The position numbers were made by a program, and so were the translations under genes. A DNA stretch of 8,606 nt, taken from assembly GCA_964374095.1 (NCBI GenBank), contig CAYJXJ010000192.1:1-8606 (forward strand), in the 5' to 3' direction. This document shows, one piece after another, positions 1 to 6,287 of this stretch (the stretch's first letter is position 1; every line of letters starts with the position of its first letter). The DNA comes from CAYJXJ01 sp964374095 (GTDB lineage: Bacteria > Elusimicrobiota > Elusimicrobia > UBA1565 > UBA9628). Under the pieces are notes generated by a model. It was not told the DNA's origin, made no database searches, and was given only the letters and a program-made list of their open reading frames with translations.

Positions 1-117
1 CGGGCGGCCGGGGCCCCCCGGGGGGGGGCGGGGGGGGGGCGGGCGGGGCCGGGGGGGGGGGGGGGGGGCCGGGCGCCCGCCGCCGCGGCCGCGGGGGGGG
101 GGGGCCGGGCCGGGGGG
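1..117. other. G/C-only low-complexity end, likely sequence artefact
   Basis: No A or T occurs in the first 117 bases, and long G runs dominate. On the minus strand the reading frame of the WD40 gene stays open and would read mostly Pro, Ala, Gly and Arg, so a real Pro-rich linker is possible. However, runs of G at a contig edge are typical of failing sequencing reads. Protein sequence read from this stretch should not be trusted. Confidence 0.6.
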
Positions 118-1340
118 ACGGCGGCGAGCTCCTGCGGCGCGGGCGCCGGGGGCGGCGGGGCGGCCTTGATGGCGGCGGCCGATTCAAGGATGGTGAGTTC
201 CGGCGACTCGTCTAGAGCTGCGGGGCGGGGTTGGCCCGGCAACGTGGGTTCCGGCGGAACGTTCGGCATGACGGCCGGCGTTTTGACCCGGGCCAGGGGG
301 GGTGGCGCCGTCGGCGCCCCGAGCCGGTACAGGCGCACCACCTTATCCTGCCCGCCCGATGCCAGCCAGGCGCCGTCGGGCGAGATCGCCAAGGCGGTGG
401 CGGCTTTCGAGTGCGAGCCGAGGTCGGTCACCGCCGACAGGTCGGGAAGCCGGCGCAGGCGCACGCCGCCGTCCTTGCGCGCCTCCGCGAGAGTCCGGGA
501 GTCGGGGGAGAATTCCAGGGCGTTGACCTCGCTGCCGCCCGGGAGGCTCAGCAGGACGGAGCGCGTCGCGCCGTCGAGGATCAGGATGCGGCCGTCGGCG
601 GCTCCGGCAGCCGCCATGCGGCCGTCGGGGGAGAAGGTGACGCAGTTCATGGCGCCCTCCGTGCCGGCCGCGGCAAGAACCTGCCCGCCGCGGGATTCGA
701 GAAACCGCAGACCGCCCTTGCCCCAGCCGCCTCCGGCGGCCGCCAACGTCCGGCCGTCAGGAGCCATGGCGACGTCGAGGATCTTGCCCCCGACCTTGTG
801 GGTCGCCACGAGGTCCCCCGTGCGTGGGTTCCAAAGTTTCACCACCGCCGGGCGGCCCCCCGCCGTGACCAGGGCGTCGCCGTTCGGGGAAAATGCCAGA
901 CCCGCGACCTCGACGTTGAAATTCAAGGCTGCCGTCTCGCGGGCAAGCTTGAAGTCATAGACCCGGACCGAGTTCTTAGTGACCAGGAAATGACTGTACG
1001 AGAGCTTGGAGGCGTGCCGCCCCGTCAGGCGCTGCTGCCAACGCGACGAAGAGATGATCGATGCGAAAGACTCTCCCGTGGGGGAGTAGGCGATCCGTTT
1101 GACGACGGCGTACCCGCTTGCGCCCGGGCCGCCGCCGCTCACTCCGGTTCTCCGGCCGGAGTCGACCTCCCAGAAGACGATGGTCCCCTTCGCGGTGGCG
1201 GCCGCCACGGTGCCGCCGGCGGGAGCGAAGGCCAGGTCGAGGACCGCCGCGCCCGCTCCGTCAAGAATTCGCTCCCGGCCCGAGTCGTCGGCTTTTGCCG
1301 ACGCTGCCAGCAGCCATAGCAGGACGACGACGGGAAGCAT
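1..1340 (-). CDS. Exported seven-bladed WD40 beta-propeller protein, C-terminus beyond the window
   Basis: The minus strand is open from the start codon to the window edge (446 codons, no stop), so the gene is 3'-partial. Residues 1-17 (MLPVVVLLWLLAASAKA, then DD) form a signal peptide with an A-K-A cleavage site, so the protein should be periplasmic or surface exposed. Seven degenerate WD40 units follow to about residue 340, with cores such as LAFSPNGDALVTAGG, VTFSPDGRMAAAG, ALEFSPDSRTL and AISPDGAWLASGG. Seven units can close one propeller, a protein-binding platform without catalytic activity. After residue 340 comes a Pro/Ala-rich tail, as in the linker of the neighbouring kinase; what lies beyond the window is unknown. 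I chose ATG 1340 because a promoter -10 ends 7 bases upstream. An in-frame ATG at 1364 would add eight residues (MAPAILIT) but lies within the promoter spacer. The binding partner is unknown. Exported WD40 protein: confident; exact start: moderate. Confidence 0.82.
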   Translation of the reverse strand, partial: MLPVVVLLWLLAASAKADDSGRERILDGAGAAVLDLAFAPAGGTVAAATAKGTIVFWEVDSGRRTGVSGGGPGASGYAVVKRIAYSPTGESFASIISSSRWQQRLTGRHASKLSYSHFLVTKNSVRVYDFKLARETAALNFNVEVAGLAFSPNGDALVTAGGRPAVVKLWNPRTGDLVATHKVGGKILDVAMAPDGRTLAAAGGGWGKGGLRFLESRGGQVLAAAGTEGAMNCVTFSPDGRMAAAGAADGRILILDGATRSVLLSLPGGSEVNALEFSPDSRTLAEARKDGGVRLRRLPDLSAVTDLGSHSKAATALAISPDGAWLASGGQDKVVRLYRLGAPTAPPPLARVKTPAVMPNVPPEPTLPGQPRPAALDESPELTILESAAAIKAAPPPPAPAPQELAAVPPARPPPPAAAAAGARPPPPPPGPARPPPAPPRGAPAA

Positions 1341-1347
1341 CGTGATA

Positions 1348-1376
1348 AGTATAGCTGGCGCCATGCCGGGAGTAAA
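1348..1376 (-). promoter_or_regulatory. Promoter of the exported WD40 gene (leaderless geometry)
   Basis: On the minus strand TTTACT (1376-1371), a 17-base spacer and TATACT (1353-1348) form a good sigma-70-type promoter. The -10 ends 7 bases before ATG 1340, so transcription should begin at or within a base or two of the start codon. No Shine-Dalgarno sequence fits between them. Confidence 0.6.
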
Positions 1377-1482
1377 GGGGGCGATTCTCCATGTTCCCGG
1401 ACTTTCAAAGGCGGGCGCGCCGGCAGCGAGGACATCCTGCCGGTGCGGGTTCACGGCCGGCTCTCGGTGCCAGGCATGCAGA

Positions 1483-1500
1483 ACTCCGCCCGGGCGGAGT
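1483..1500. repeat. 18-bp perfect palindrome between divergent promoters
   Basis: ACTCCGCCCGGGCGGAGT is its own reverse complement (centre between 1491 and 1492). It lies about 110 bp from each of the two divergent -35 elements. It could be an operator for a dimeric regulator of both WD40 genes or a GC-rich hairpin; nothing else in the sequence decides. A smaller hairpin (CCTCCA, loop CCGA, TGGAGG) lies at 1543-1558. No gene is evident in 1377-1612. Confidence 0.4.
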
Positions 1501-1612
1501 CCACCGGCACCCGCAGAAAACTCCGGCCCCCGCGACGGCCTACCTCCACCGATGGAGGCAGCCATACACCCTGGCGGCCTGAAAAGTCCGGGAACTTGGA
1601 GCGGCGCCTCCC

Positions 1613-1641
1613 TTGACCGTTGCCGGCCGGGCGGCTATACT
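1613..1641 (+). promoter_or_regulatory. Promoter of the WD40-TPR-kinase gene (leaderless geometry)
   Basis: TTGACC (1613-1618), a 17-base spacer and TATACT (1636-1641) match the sigma-70 consensus closely at the ideal spacing. Six bases (CCCAAG) separate the -10 from GTG 1648, so the predicted transcript starts at the start codon itself. This fixes the gene's start: the open frame extends upstream to 1099, but that part lies upstream of the promoter and opposite the other WD40 gene. Confidence 0.7.
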
Positions 1642-1647
1642 CCCAAG

Positions 1648-4641
1648 GTGCGCGCGCGCTTGTGCCTGGGGGCGGCCTGCGTGTCGGTCGCCGTCGCGGC
1701 GGGGTCCGCCCGGGGGGCGGTCCCGGAGCGGCTCAGTCCGATCGGCTGCGACGCTCTGGCTTTCAGTCCCGATGGACGCTTACTCATCGGCGGGGGCGAG
1801 GACGGCGTCACCCGGGCCTGGGACCGGTCCCAGCGTGAGGTTCTAGCCCTGCGGGGGCATGAAGACAGCGTGACGTCCCTGAGCCTGGCCCCGGACGGCA
1901 GCCGTCTGGCCACCGGTTCGACCGATGGGACCGCGCGCCTCTGGGAGCTTCCCGGAGGCCGGGCCGTTCGGGTCTTGGCGGACCACTCCGAGCCGGTGTC
2001 GGCGGTATCGATCGGGGGACGCGGAGGGCGGCTCATCACCGCTTCGGAGGATGGCGTCGTCCAGGCCTGGGAACTCTCCAGCGGGCGGCGGTTGGCGCGC
2101 ATGGTTGGGCATGCCCGGGGCGTCGTCACCCTGGCGGCGGCGGCGGACGCCCGTGTCGCGACCGCCGCCTCGGACGGTAAACTGCGGATCATGGACGCGC
2201 TCTCCGGCAGCCCGTTGCTGGTCCTGGATGGGGGAGAGCCGATCCACGCTCTCGCCCTGAGCCCGGATGAAAGTCTCCTCGCCTCGGGCGGCGAGGACTC
2301 GATCCGCCTCTGGGATGTTCGGACCGGTGAAAGCCGCGCCGTATTGAAGGGGCACACCCGGGCGGTGAGTTCCTTGTCCTACGGCCTGCGGGGGAAGCTG
2401 CTGGCTTCCGGCAGCTACGACGGCACCGCGCGCCTGTGGCTGGCCCAGACCGGCGAGCCGCTCGCCGTCCTGCCGCGCCAGGCCGGACGGGTTTTCGTCG
2501 CCCTGAGCGCCGACGGCGGCCGTTTGGCGACCGGCGGGGAGGAAGGGATCCGGGTCTGGGATCTAGCGGACATTCCTTCCGTTGCGGCCGCGCGCCGCCG
2601 CCTGGAGGACTACGAGGAGCACATGCGCCTGGCCCGTCAACACCGCGGGGAAGGCCGGCTGGGGCAAGCCCAGTCCGAGTTCGAACAGGCCGCCGGCCTG
2701 CTGCGAACCCCGGAGGCCCTCTCGGGCGCCTCCGAGGCGGGCAAGGCCTGGAGCCAAGAGAAATGGCGCCGTCTGGGCGGCCATGGCTGGAAGGCCGGCG
2801 CCGGCGCGGCGGGGGCCGCGGTCCTCTGGGGACTCTTCGCGCTGGCGCGGCGGTGGGCCCGCCGCCGCGCTCTGCTGGGGCTGGTCCGCAGGGGTCTCGA
2901 TTCGCCGGAGCCCGCGCCGGCGGAGGCCTTCGCATACTATGAGAAGTTCCTCAAGGCGGGCGGAAGGCCATCCGCCTTGAGCGGACGGGAACTGGCGACT
3001 CTCCACGCCGCGGCCGGGCGGGAAGACGAGGTCCTGAGGCTCGTCGGCGATCGGCCCGCGGCGCAGCTCCTGGCGGGGGCGGAGGCCCTTTCGGAACGCG
3101 AGCTCCATGATCAGGCCTGCGGCCTGGTCGAGACCGAGCGGCGCCTGTCCTCCTGCCTCGAAGCCGACGGGGGCGCCGACGCCGTGGTGGGGATATTTCA
3201 CAGGGCGGGGCGGCTGGACGACCTCCTCAAGCGAGTCCCGGCCGACCGGGAGGGCTATTGGTTGGACCGCTTGTCGGCCGCCCTGCTGCGCGGGCGGCAC
3301 TTCGAGGCCGCCCTCGAGGTTCTCGGGAAGAAGACCCGCAAGACTCCCGCCGATCTCAAAGCCATGTCGGAGGCCCTGATGTCTCTCGGCCGCGTCGATG
3401 AGGCCCTCAAGTTCTCGCAGGCCCGGTCGCTCGGCGACATGACCACCGAGGAGATTCTCTTTCAGTTCAAACTTCTCGTCAAACGGGGAGACATGGAGCC
3501 CGCCCACGCCCTCTACCCCGAGGTCGCTCGCCGCCGGCCGATCCGGGACGACCCCGAGGTCCACTATTCCTACGCCCGTCAATGCGAGAAGGAAGACGAC
3601 GGGGAACGCGCCGCGGAGATCTACCGTCAGTTCATCTCCGAGACCGTGCTCTACCAGGATGTCATCGAGCGCTACCGGAACCTGAAGGGCACCCCGACAG
3701 GAAGGACTCCGTCGGCTTCCGCGCCCGTCCCCGCCGCTCCCGCGGACGTCCCCGCCGTTTCCGCGGCCGTCCCTGCCGCCGCGGCCCTTCCCCCCGCCGG
3801 CTTGGCCTCCCTGCCGCCCGGCGCGAAGACTTCGGCGCCCGGCATGATGATCGCGGCGAAGTACGAGATCCGCCGCGTTCTCGGCGAGGGGGGCATGGGG
3901 GTCGTTTACGAGGGCTATGACGGCGCCCTCGAAAGGAAGGTGGCGGTCAAGCAGATGCGTCCCGAGATCCGCGCGTCGGCGCGGGAGCGCCAGCGGTTCC
4001 TAAAAGAGGCCCGGGTGATCGCGAAGCTGACGCACCCCTACATCGTCAGCATCCACGACATCGTCGAGCAGGACAACGAGATCTACCTGATCTTCGACTA
4101 CGTCGACGGCGAAACCCTGTCGGCCCTCCTCGACAGGAAGCGGCGCCTGAGCCTGAGCGAGACCAAGATCATCATGAGCTACGTTTGCGAAGGAGTGGAC
4201 TGCGCCCACCGGCACAATATCCTCCACCGCGACCTAAAGCCCGCCAACATCATGGTCGATAAGGACGGGTTCTCGCGGGTGATGGATTTCGGCCTGGCCC
4301 GGGAGGCGCGAGACACCTGCGCCCGGCTCTCGCTGACCAAGCAGGACATCGCCGGGACCCCCGCCTACATGTCGCCGGAACAGCACCTGGGGGAGGCCGT
4401 CAAAGCCTCCGACGTCTATTCCCTGGGGGTGTGCCTCTACGAGATGCTCTGCGGGGAGGTGCCTTTCCGCGGCCCCGATTTTCTCGCGCAGAAAGAGCGG
4501 ATGAAGTTCCGTCCGCTGCGCGCCGTGGTCCCGACGCTGCCCGCGAGCACCGACGCCATGATCGCCGCTTCCCTCGAAGCCGATCCCCGTAAGCGGATTC
4601 GCAACGTCATGGACTTCCTGGACCTGGTGCAGAGCCTCTAA
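1648..4641 (+). CDS. Membrane-spanning WD40-TPR-Ser/Thr protein kinase (997 aa)
   Basis: A Hanks-type Ser/Thr kinase predicted to relay an envelope signal to cytoplasmic targets. Residues 1-24 are an export signal or signal anchor (MRARLCLGAACVSVAVAAG). Residues about 35-308 hold seven WD40 blades (for example LAFSPDGRLLIGGGEDG, LASGSYDGTARLW). Residues 313-380 are helical and charged. A membrane segment at about 383-400 (AGAGAAGAAVLWGLFALA) is followed by RRWARRR, which should be cytoplasmic. TPR-like helices fill about 405-680, and a Pro/Ala linker 682-735. The kinase occupies 739-997 with every key element: glycine loop G746-E-G-G-M-G751, K768 of VAVK, E787 of the C helix, HRDLKPAN with D862 and N867, D880 of DFG, and GTPAYMSPEQ. 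It should therefore be active. The order (sensor N-terminal, kinase C-terminal) is the reverse of PknB-like receptors. GTG 1648 is chosen from the promoter and the signal sequence. The gene is divergent from another WD40 gene and overlaps the next gene tail to tail. Substrates and ligand are unknown. Confidence 0.9.
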   Translation: MRARLCLGAACVSVAVAAGSARGAVPERLSPIGCDALAFSPDGRLLIGGGEDGVTRAWDRSQREVLALRGHEDSVTSLSLAPDGSRLATGSTDGTARLWELPGGRAVRVLADHSEPVSAVSIGGRGGRLITASEDGVVQAWELSSGRRLARMVGHARGVVTLAAAADARVATAASDGKLRIMDALSGSPLLVLDGGEPIHALALSPDESLLASGGEDSIRLWDVRTGESRAVLKGHTRAVSSLSYGLRGKLLASGSYDGTARLWLAQTGEPLAVLPRQAGRVFVALSADGGRLATGGEEGIRVWDLADIPSVAAARRRLEDYEEHMRLARQHRGEGRLGQAQSEFEQAAGLLRTPEALSGASEAGKAWSQEKWRRLGGHGWKAGAGAAGAAVLWGLFALARRWARRRALLGLVRRGLDSPEPAPAEAFAYYEKFLKAGGRPSALSGRELATLHAAAGREDEVLRLVGDRPAAQLLAGAEALSERELHDQACGLVETERRLSSCLEADGGADAVVGIFHRAGRLDDLLKRVPADREGYWLDRLSAALLRGRHFEAALEVLGKKTRKTPADLKAMSEALMSLGRVDEALKFSQARSLGDMTTEEILFQFKLLVKRGDMEPAHALYPEVARRRPIRDDPEVHYSYARQCEKEDDGERAAEIYRQFISETVLYQDVIERYRNLKGTPTGRTPSASAPVPAAPADVPAVSAAVPAAAALPPAGLASLPPGAKTSAPGMMIAAKYEIRRVLGEGGMGVVYEGYDGALERKVAVKQMRPEIRASARERQRFLKEARVIAKLTHPYIVSIHDIVEQDNEIYLIFDYVDGETLSALLDRKRRLSLSETKIIMSYVCEGVDCAHRHNILHRDLKPANIMVDKDGFSRVMDFGLAREARDTCARLSLTKQDIAGTPAYMSPEQHLGEAVKASDVYSLGVCLYEMLCGEVPFRGPDFLAQKERMKFRPLRAVVPTLPASTDAMIAASLEADPRKRIRNVMDFLDLVQSL
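3727..3789 (+). repeat. Three 21-base tandem units in the kinase linker
   Basis: Units begin at 3727, 3748 and 3769, each starting GTCCC and staying in frame. They encode the heptads VPAAPAD, VPAVSAA and VPAAAAL (residues 694-714). They make a flexible Pro/Ala linker between the TPR-like helices and the kinase. Such repeats can change copy number by slippage and so change linker length. Confidence 0.75.
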
Positions 4642-5146
4642 GGCCGGCCAGGTTCAACGCCCCGAACACGGCCAGGGCCGGCAGCCAGATGATGAGCCAT
4701 TCGCGCGTCAGGACTTCCCAGCCGCGGGCGCTGAAGAACCCGGCCCCGATCGGCGAGACGGGGATCGGGTTCCACGGGAGGAAATAGCGCTTGGTCTCCC
4801 AGGGAGAGAAGAAGGCGACTCCCAATCCGCCGTCGGTCATGGCGTCGAGCGCGCCATGGGAGGACGCGACGATGAAGAAGTAGAGCAGCAGTCCCGGCCT
4901 GAGCCGGCGGGCGCAAAACCAGGTCGCCGCCAAGGCCAGGGCGGCGGCGAAGGCCAGCGAGTGGGTCAGCCCGCGATGGCCCCAGGGGTCGCCGTAGCGA
5001 ACGCCGAAGGCGAAGGCCAGGACATCGAGGTCGGGGAGGACGGAGAGAGTGACCGCGGCCCGCCAGAAATTCCGGTTCCGCCGTTCTCTCGGGATGAGGG
5101 GCGCCAAGGCCACCGCCACGGCGGGATGGGAGAGGATCGTCGCCAC
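4607..5146 (-). CDS. YdjM/DUF457-type inner-membrane putative metal-dependent hydrolase
   Basis: This 179-aa membrane protein has the marks of the YdjM (DUF457) family. These are H7 near the N-terminus, LPDLDVLAF (D39, D41), HRGLTHSL (H57, T61, H62) and SSHGALDAMTDGG (H97, D101), all in or next to hydrophobic segments. The His and Asp residues are thought to bind metal in the family. E. coli YdjM is under LexA control, but its reaction is not established, so no substrate is proposed. Hydrophobic stretches lie near 60-77, 84-96 and 150-168. The length is normal for the family. The start is GTG 5146, because an extended -10 (TGTTAGAAT) ends six bases upstream and no ribosome binding site is present. 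It is convergent with the kinase gene, and their 3' ends overlap by 35 bp. The tail after about residue 170 (GSAPGPGSP) is antisense to the kinase C-terminus. Family: confident; function: unknown. Confidence 0.82.
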   Translation of the reverse strand: MATILSHPAVAVALAPLIPRERRNRNFWRAAVTLSVLPDLDVLAFAFGVRYGDPWGHRGLTHSLAFAAALALAATWFCARRLRPGLLLYFFIVASSHGALDAMTDGGLGVAFFSPWETKRYFLPWNPIPVSPIGAGFFSARGWEVLTREWLIIWLPALAVFGALNLAGLRGSAPGPGSP

Positions 5147-5152
5147 GCCGGC

Positions 5153-5161
5153 ATTCTAACA
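5153..5161 (-). promoter_or_regulatory. Extended -10 promoter of the YdjM-like gene
   Basis: The minus strand reads TGTTAGAAT (5161-5153), a TGn-extended -10. The hexamer TAGAAT ends six bases (GCCGGC) before GTG 5146. No good -35 is seen at 17 bases, which is tolerable for extended -10 promoters. The geometry again predicts a leaderless mRNA. Confidence 0.5.
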
Positions 5162-5269
5162 TTCGCGCGCGGTTCGCGGGACGGCTGAGAAGTCCATCGT
5201 GACACACGGGGCCGCATCGACGGCGGGCCTTCTGGAGCCGATGACGGGCGGGGCTGGGGCAAAGGACCG

Positions 5270-5298
5270 TTCACCAGGAGGCGCGGCCATGTTACGAT
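5270..5298 (+). promoter_or_regulatory. Promoter of the small secreted peptide gene
   Basis: TTCACC (5270-5275), a 17-base spacer and TACGAT (5293-5298), preceded by TGT to give an extended -10. The expected transcription start is near 5305, leaving a leader of about 48 bases that carries a Shine-Dalgarno sequence. This gene therefore has a conventional leader, unlike its neighbours. Confidence 0.5.
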
Positions 5299-5343
5299 CA
5301 GAGTGCGCGATCCACTGGGCACCACCGGCACCGGGATCCGTGT

Positions 5344-5347
5344 GGAG
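5344..5347 (+). promoter_or_regulatory. Ribosome binding site of the small peptide gene
   Basis: GGAG followed by five bases and ATG 5353. It decides between this reading frame and the competing frame that starts at ATG 5289. Confidence 0.6.
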
Positions 5348-5352
5348 ATCAA

Positions 5353-5502
5353 ATGAAACTGACGAGACTGTTGGCCGCCGTGCTGGCGCTGGCCGCGCTG
5401 GCGAACCTGTCGGTCGCCGCTGGACACAAGTCGGACGTGGGATCGTCCGGCTGCGACGGGGGTGGAACTCGCCCCCCATCGGACCCGCCCCAGGCCCCGT
5501 AA
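5353..5502 (+). CDS. Small secreted peptide, 49 aa, unrecognised
   Basis: The ORF reads MKLTRLLAAVLALAALANLS, then VAA and GHKSDV. That is a textbook signal peptide (KLTR n-region, Leu/Ala core) with cleavage after A22 or A23. The mature product would be only about 26 residues, with one cysteine (C34), a Gly-rich patch and a Pro-rich end (RPPSDPPQAP). A good ribosome binding site, GGAG at 5344-5347, lies five bases before ATG 5353, and a plausible promoter lies upstream. A strong hairpin follows the stop. I do not recognise a family. Possible roles are a small periplasmic or secreted factor, or the remnant of a longer exported protein whose mature part has been lost. The signal peptide, the ribosome binding site and the terminator-like hairpin together make it a credible gene; expression is unproven. 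Confidence 0.55.
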   Translation: MKLTRLLAAVLALAALANLSVAAGHKSDVGSSGCDGGGTRPPSDPPQAP

Positions 5503-5518
5503 CGACTCACCCGGCCGT

Positions 5519-5570
5519 CCTGCCGGTCCATCAGGACCGGCAGGGCGCGCCGCCCGGCCCGGCGGCGCCC
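5519..5570 (+). terminator. Strong hairpin after the small peptide gene, with an overlapping second hairpin
   Basis: A perfect 11-bp inverted repeat with a four-base loop (CCTGCCGGTCC, ATCA, GGACCGGCAGG; 5519-5544) starts 16 bases after the stop codon. A second, bulged hairpin (GGGCG-CG-CCGCC at 5543-5554 with GGCGGCGCCC at 5561-5570) shares two bases with it. There is no clear T tract, so termination may be imperfect or factor-assisted. The structure insulates the peptide gene from the lipoprotein promoter that follows directly. Confidence 0.5.
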
Positions 5571-5579
5571 TAAGTTCTC

Positions 5580-5585
5580 TACAAT
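5580..5585 (+). promoter_or_regulatory. -10 element of the lipoprotein gene
   Basis: TACAAT (5 of 6 matches to consensus) ends six bases (ACCGGG) before ATG 5592, the same geometry as at the kinase and YdjM-like genes. No convincing -35 is visible, since the GC-rich hairpin occupies that place. No Shine-Dalgarno sequence is available. Confidence 0.4.
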
Positions 5586-5591
5586 ACCGGG

Positions 5592-6287
5592 ATGCGATTC
5601 GTACCCGGGCCGCTTGCTTGCTTATTGGCGGCCACGATCATCGCCGGCTGCGGTAAGGGTCCTCCGGCCTCCGGTGAGGGCTGTCCGGGAGAGAGCGGCT
5701 TCGACCGCCGTTCCGTGATCAAGATCTCGACGCCGTTTGCGGAGCCGGTCCTGCACTACGAACTCGATACGGCGGGCATCGAGGCCATGCGCGCGACTCC
5801 GGCCGGACAGGCGCGGGTCCCGGGCCTGACCGTGGCCCAATACGGCATCAAGAAGGGGACCCGGATCTCGGGGTCGCAGAAGCCGGGACGGCGGCGGCTC
5901 TGCGTGTGGGTCGACGCGCTCGAACTCGAATTTTCATACACCAAGCTCGACGTCTACGTCTCGAAGGACTACCCGGAAACCGGCTGCGAGCGCCTCCATA
6001 TCCACCGCCATGAGCTGGAACACGTCGCGGTCAACCGCCGCCTGCACCAACGCTACGCGGGGCTCATGACCGAGGCCCTGGCCGGGGCTCCCAAGCTTCC
6101 GACCCGCGCCAATCCGGCGTCGGTCGAGACCCGGGAGGCCGGCCAGAAGCTCATCGACGACGCGGTCGCCGCCGTCACCGTCCCCCTTTACGCCGCCTTT
6201 GAAGAGGAGCTCAAGGCCGGGCAGGCCGCGCTCGACACGCCGGAGAGCTACCAGGCGCTCAAAGGAATGTGCCAGGACTGGCAGTAA
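5592..6287 (+). CDS. Lipoprotein with HEXXH motif, putative zinc metalloprotease (DUF922-like)
   Basis: The protein has 231 aa. Residues 1-20 form a lipoprotein signal ending in the lipobox IAGC, with C20 as the lipidation site. The +2 residue is Gly, so outer-membrane sorting would be expected under the E. coli rule. The mature part carries HRHELEHVAVNRRL, in which H140-E141-L-E-H144 is a zinc-peptidase HEXXH motif. C132 lies just before it, and C104 could pair with it. A single HEXXH after a C-x(n)-HE context resembles secreted DUF922-type proteins, but I cannot confirm the family or the third zinc ligand. The C-terminal region (about 160-225) is helical and charged. The start is supported by the signal sequence and the -10 six bases upstream. 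The stop codon directly abuts the stop of the next, convergent gene. Lipoprotein: confident; peptidase: plausible. Confidence 0.8.
   Translation: MRFVPGPLACLLAATIIAGCGKGPPASGEGCPGESGFDRRSVIKISTPFAEPVLHYELDTAGIEAMRATPAGQARVPGLTVAQYGIKKGTRISGSQKPGRRRLCVWVDALELEFSYTKLDVYVSKDYPETGCERLHIHRHELEHVAVNRRLHQRYAGLMTEALAGAPKLPTRANPASVETREAGQKLIDDAVAAVTVPLYAAFEEELKAGQAALDTPESYQALKGMCQDWQ

Noticed and set aside
166..1319. Long plus-strand ORFs opposite the WD40 gene
   Set aside because: They are Arg/Pro/Ala-rich antisense frames of a high-GC gene; only the minus strand shows WD40 motifs and a signal peptide.
1099..1647. Upstream extension of the kinase reading frame (183 extra residues)
   Set aside because: It lies opposite the exported WD40 gene and upstream of a strong promoter, and the export signal at 1648 would become internal.
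1635..3582. Minus-strand ORFs of 240, 248 and 339 codons within the kinase gene
   Set aside because: They are antisense to clear WD40 and TPR coding sequence, of Arg/Pro/Gly-rich composition, with no recognisable domain. Long antisense frames are expected at 70% G+C.
4638..5207. Second minus-strand frame of 189 codons over the YdjM-like gene
   Set aside because: It has no hydrophobic segments or family motifs, while the other frame has the HRGLTHS and SHGALD motifs.
5289..5573. ORF from ATG 5289 preceded by AGGAGG (5276-5281) at seven bases, 94 codons
   Set aside because: The ribosome site is attractive, but the ATG lies upstream of the predicted transcription start near 5305. The product is Arg/Pro/Gly-rich with no domain, and it overlaps the signal-peptide ORF in another frame. 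Ribosome profiling could reopen this.
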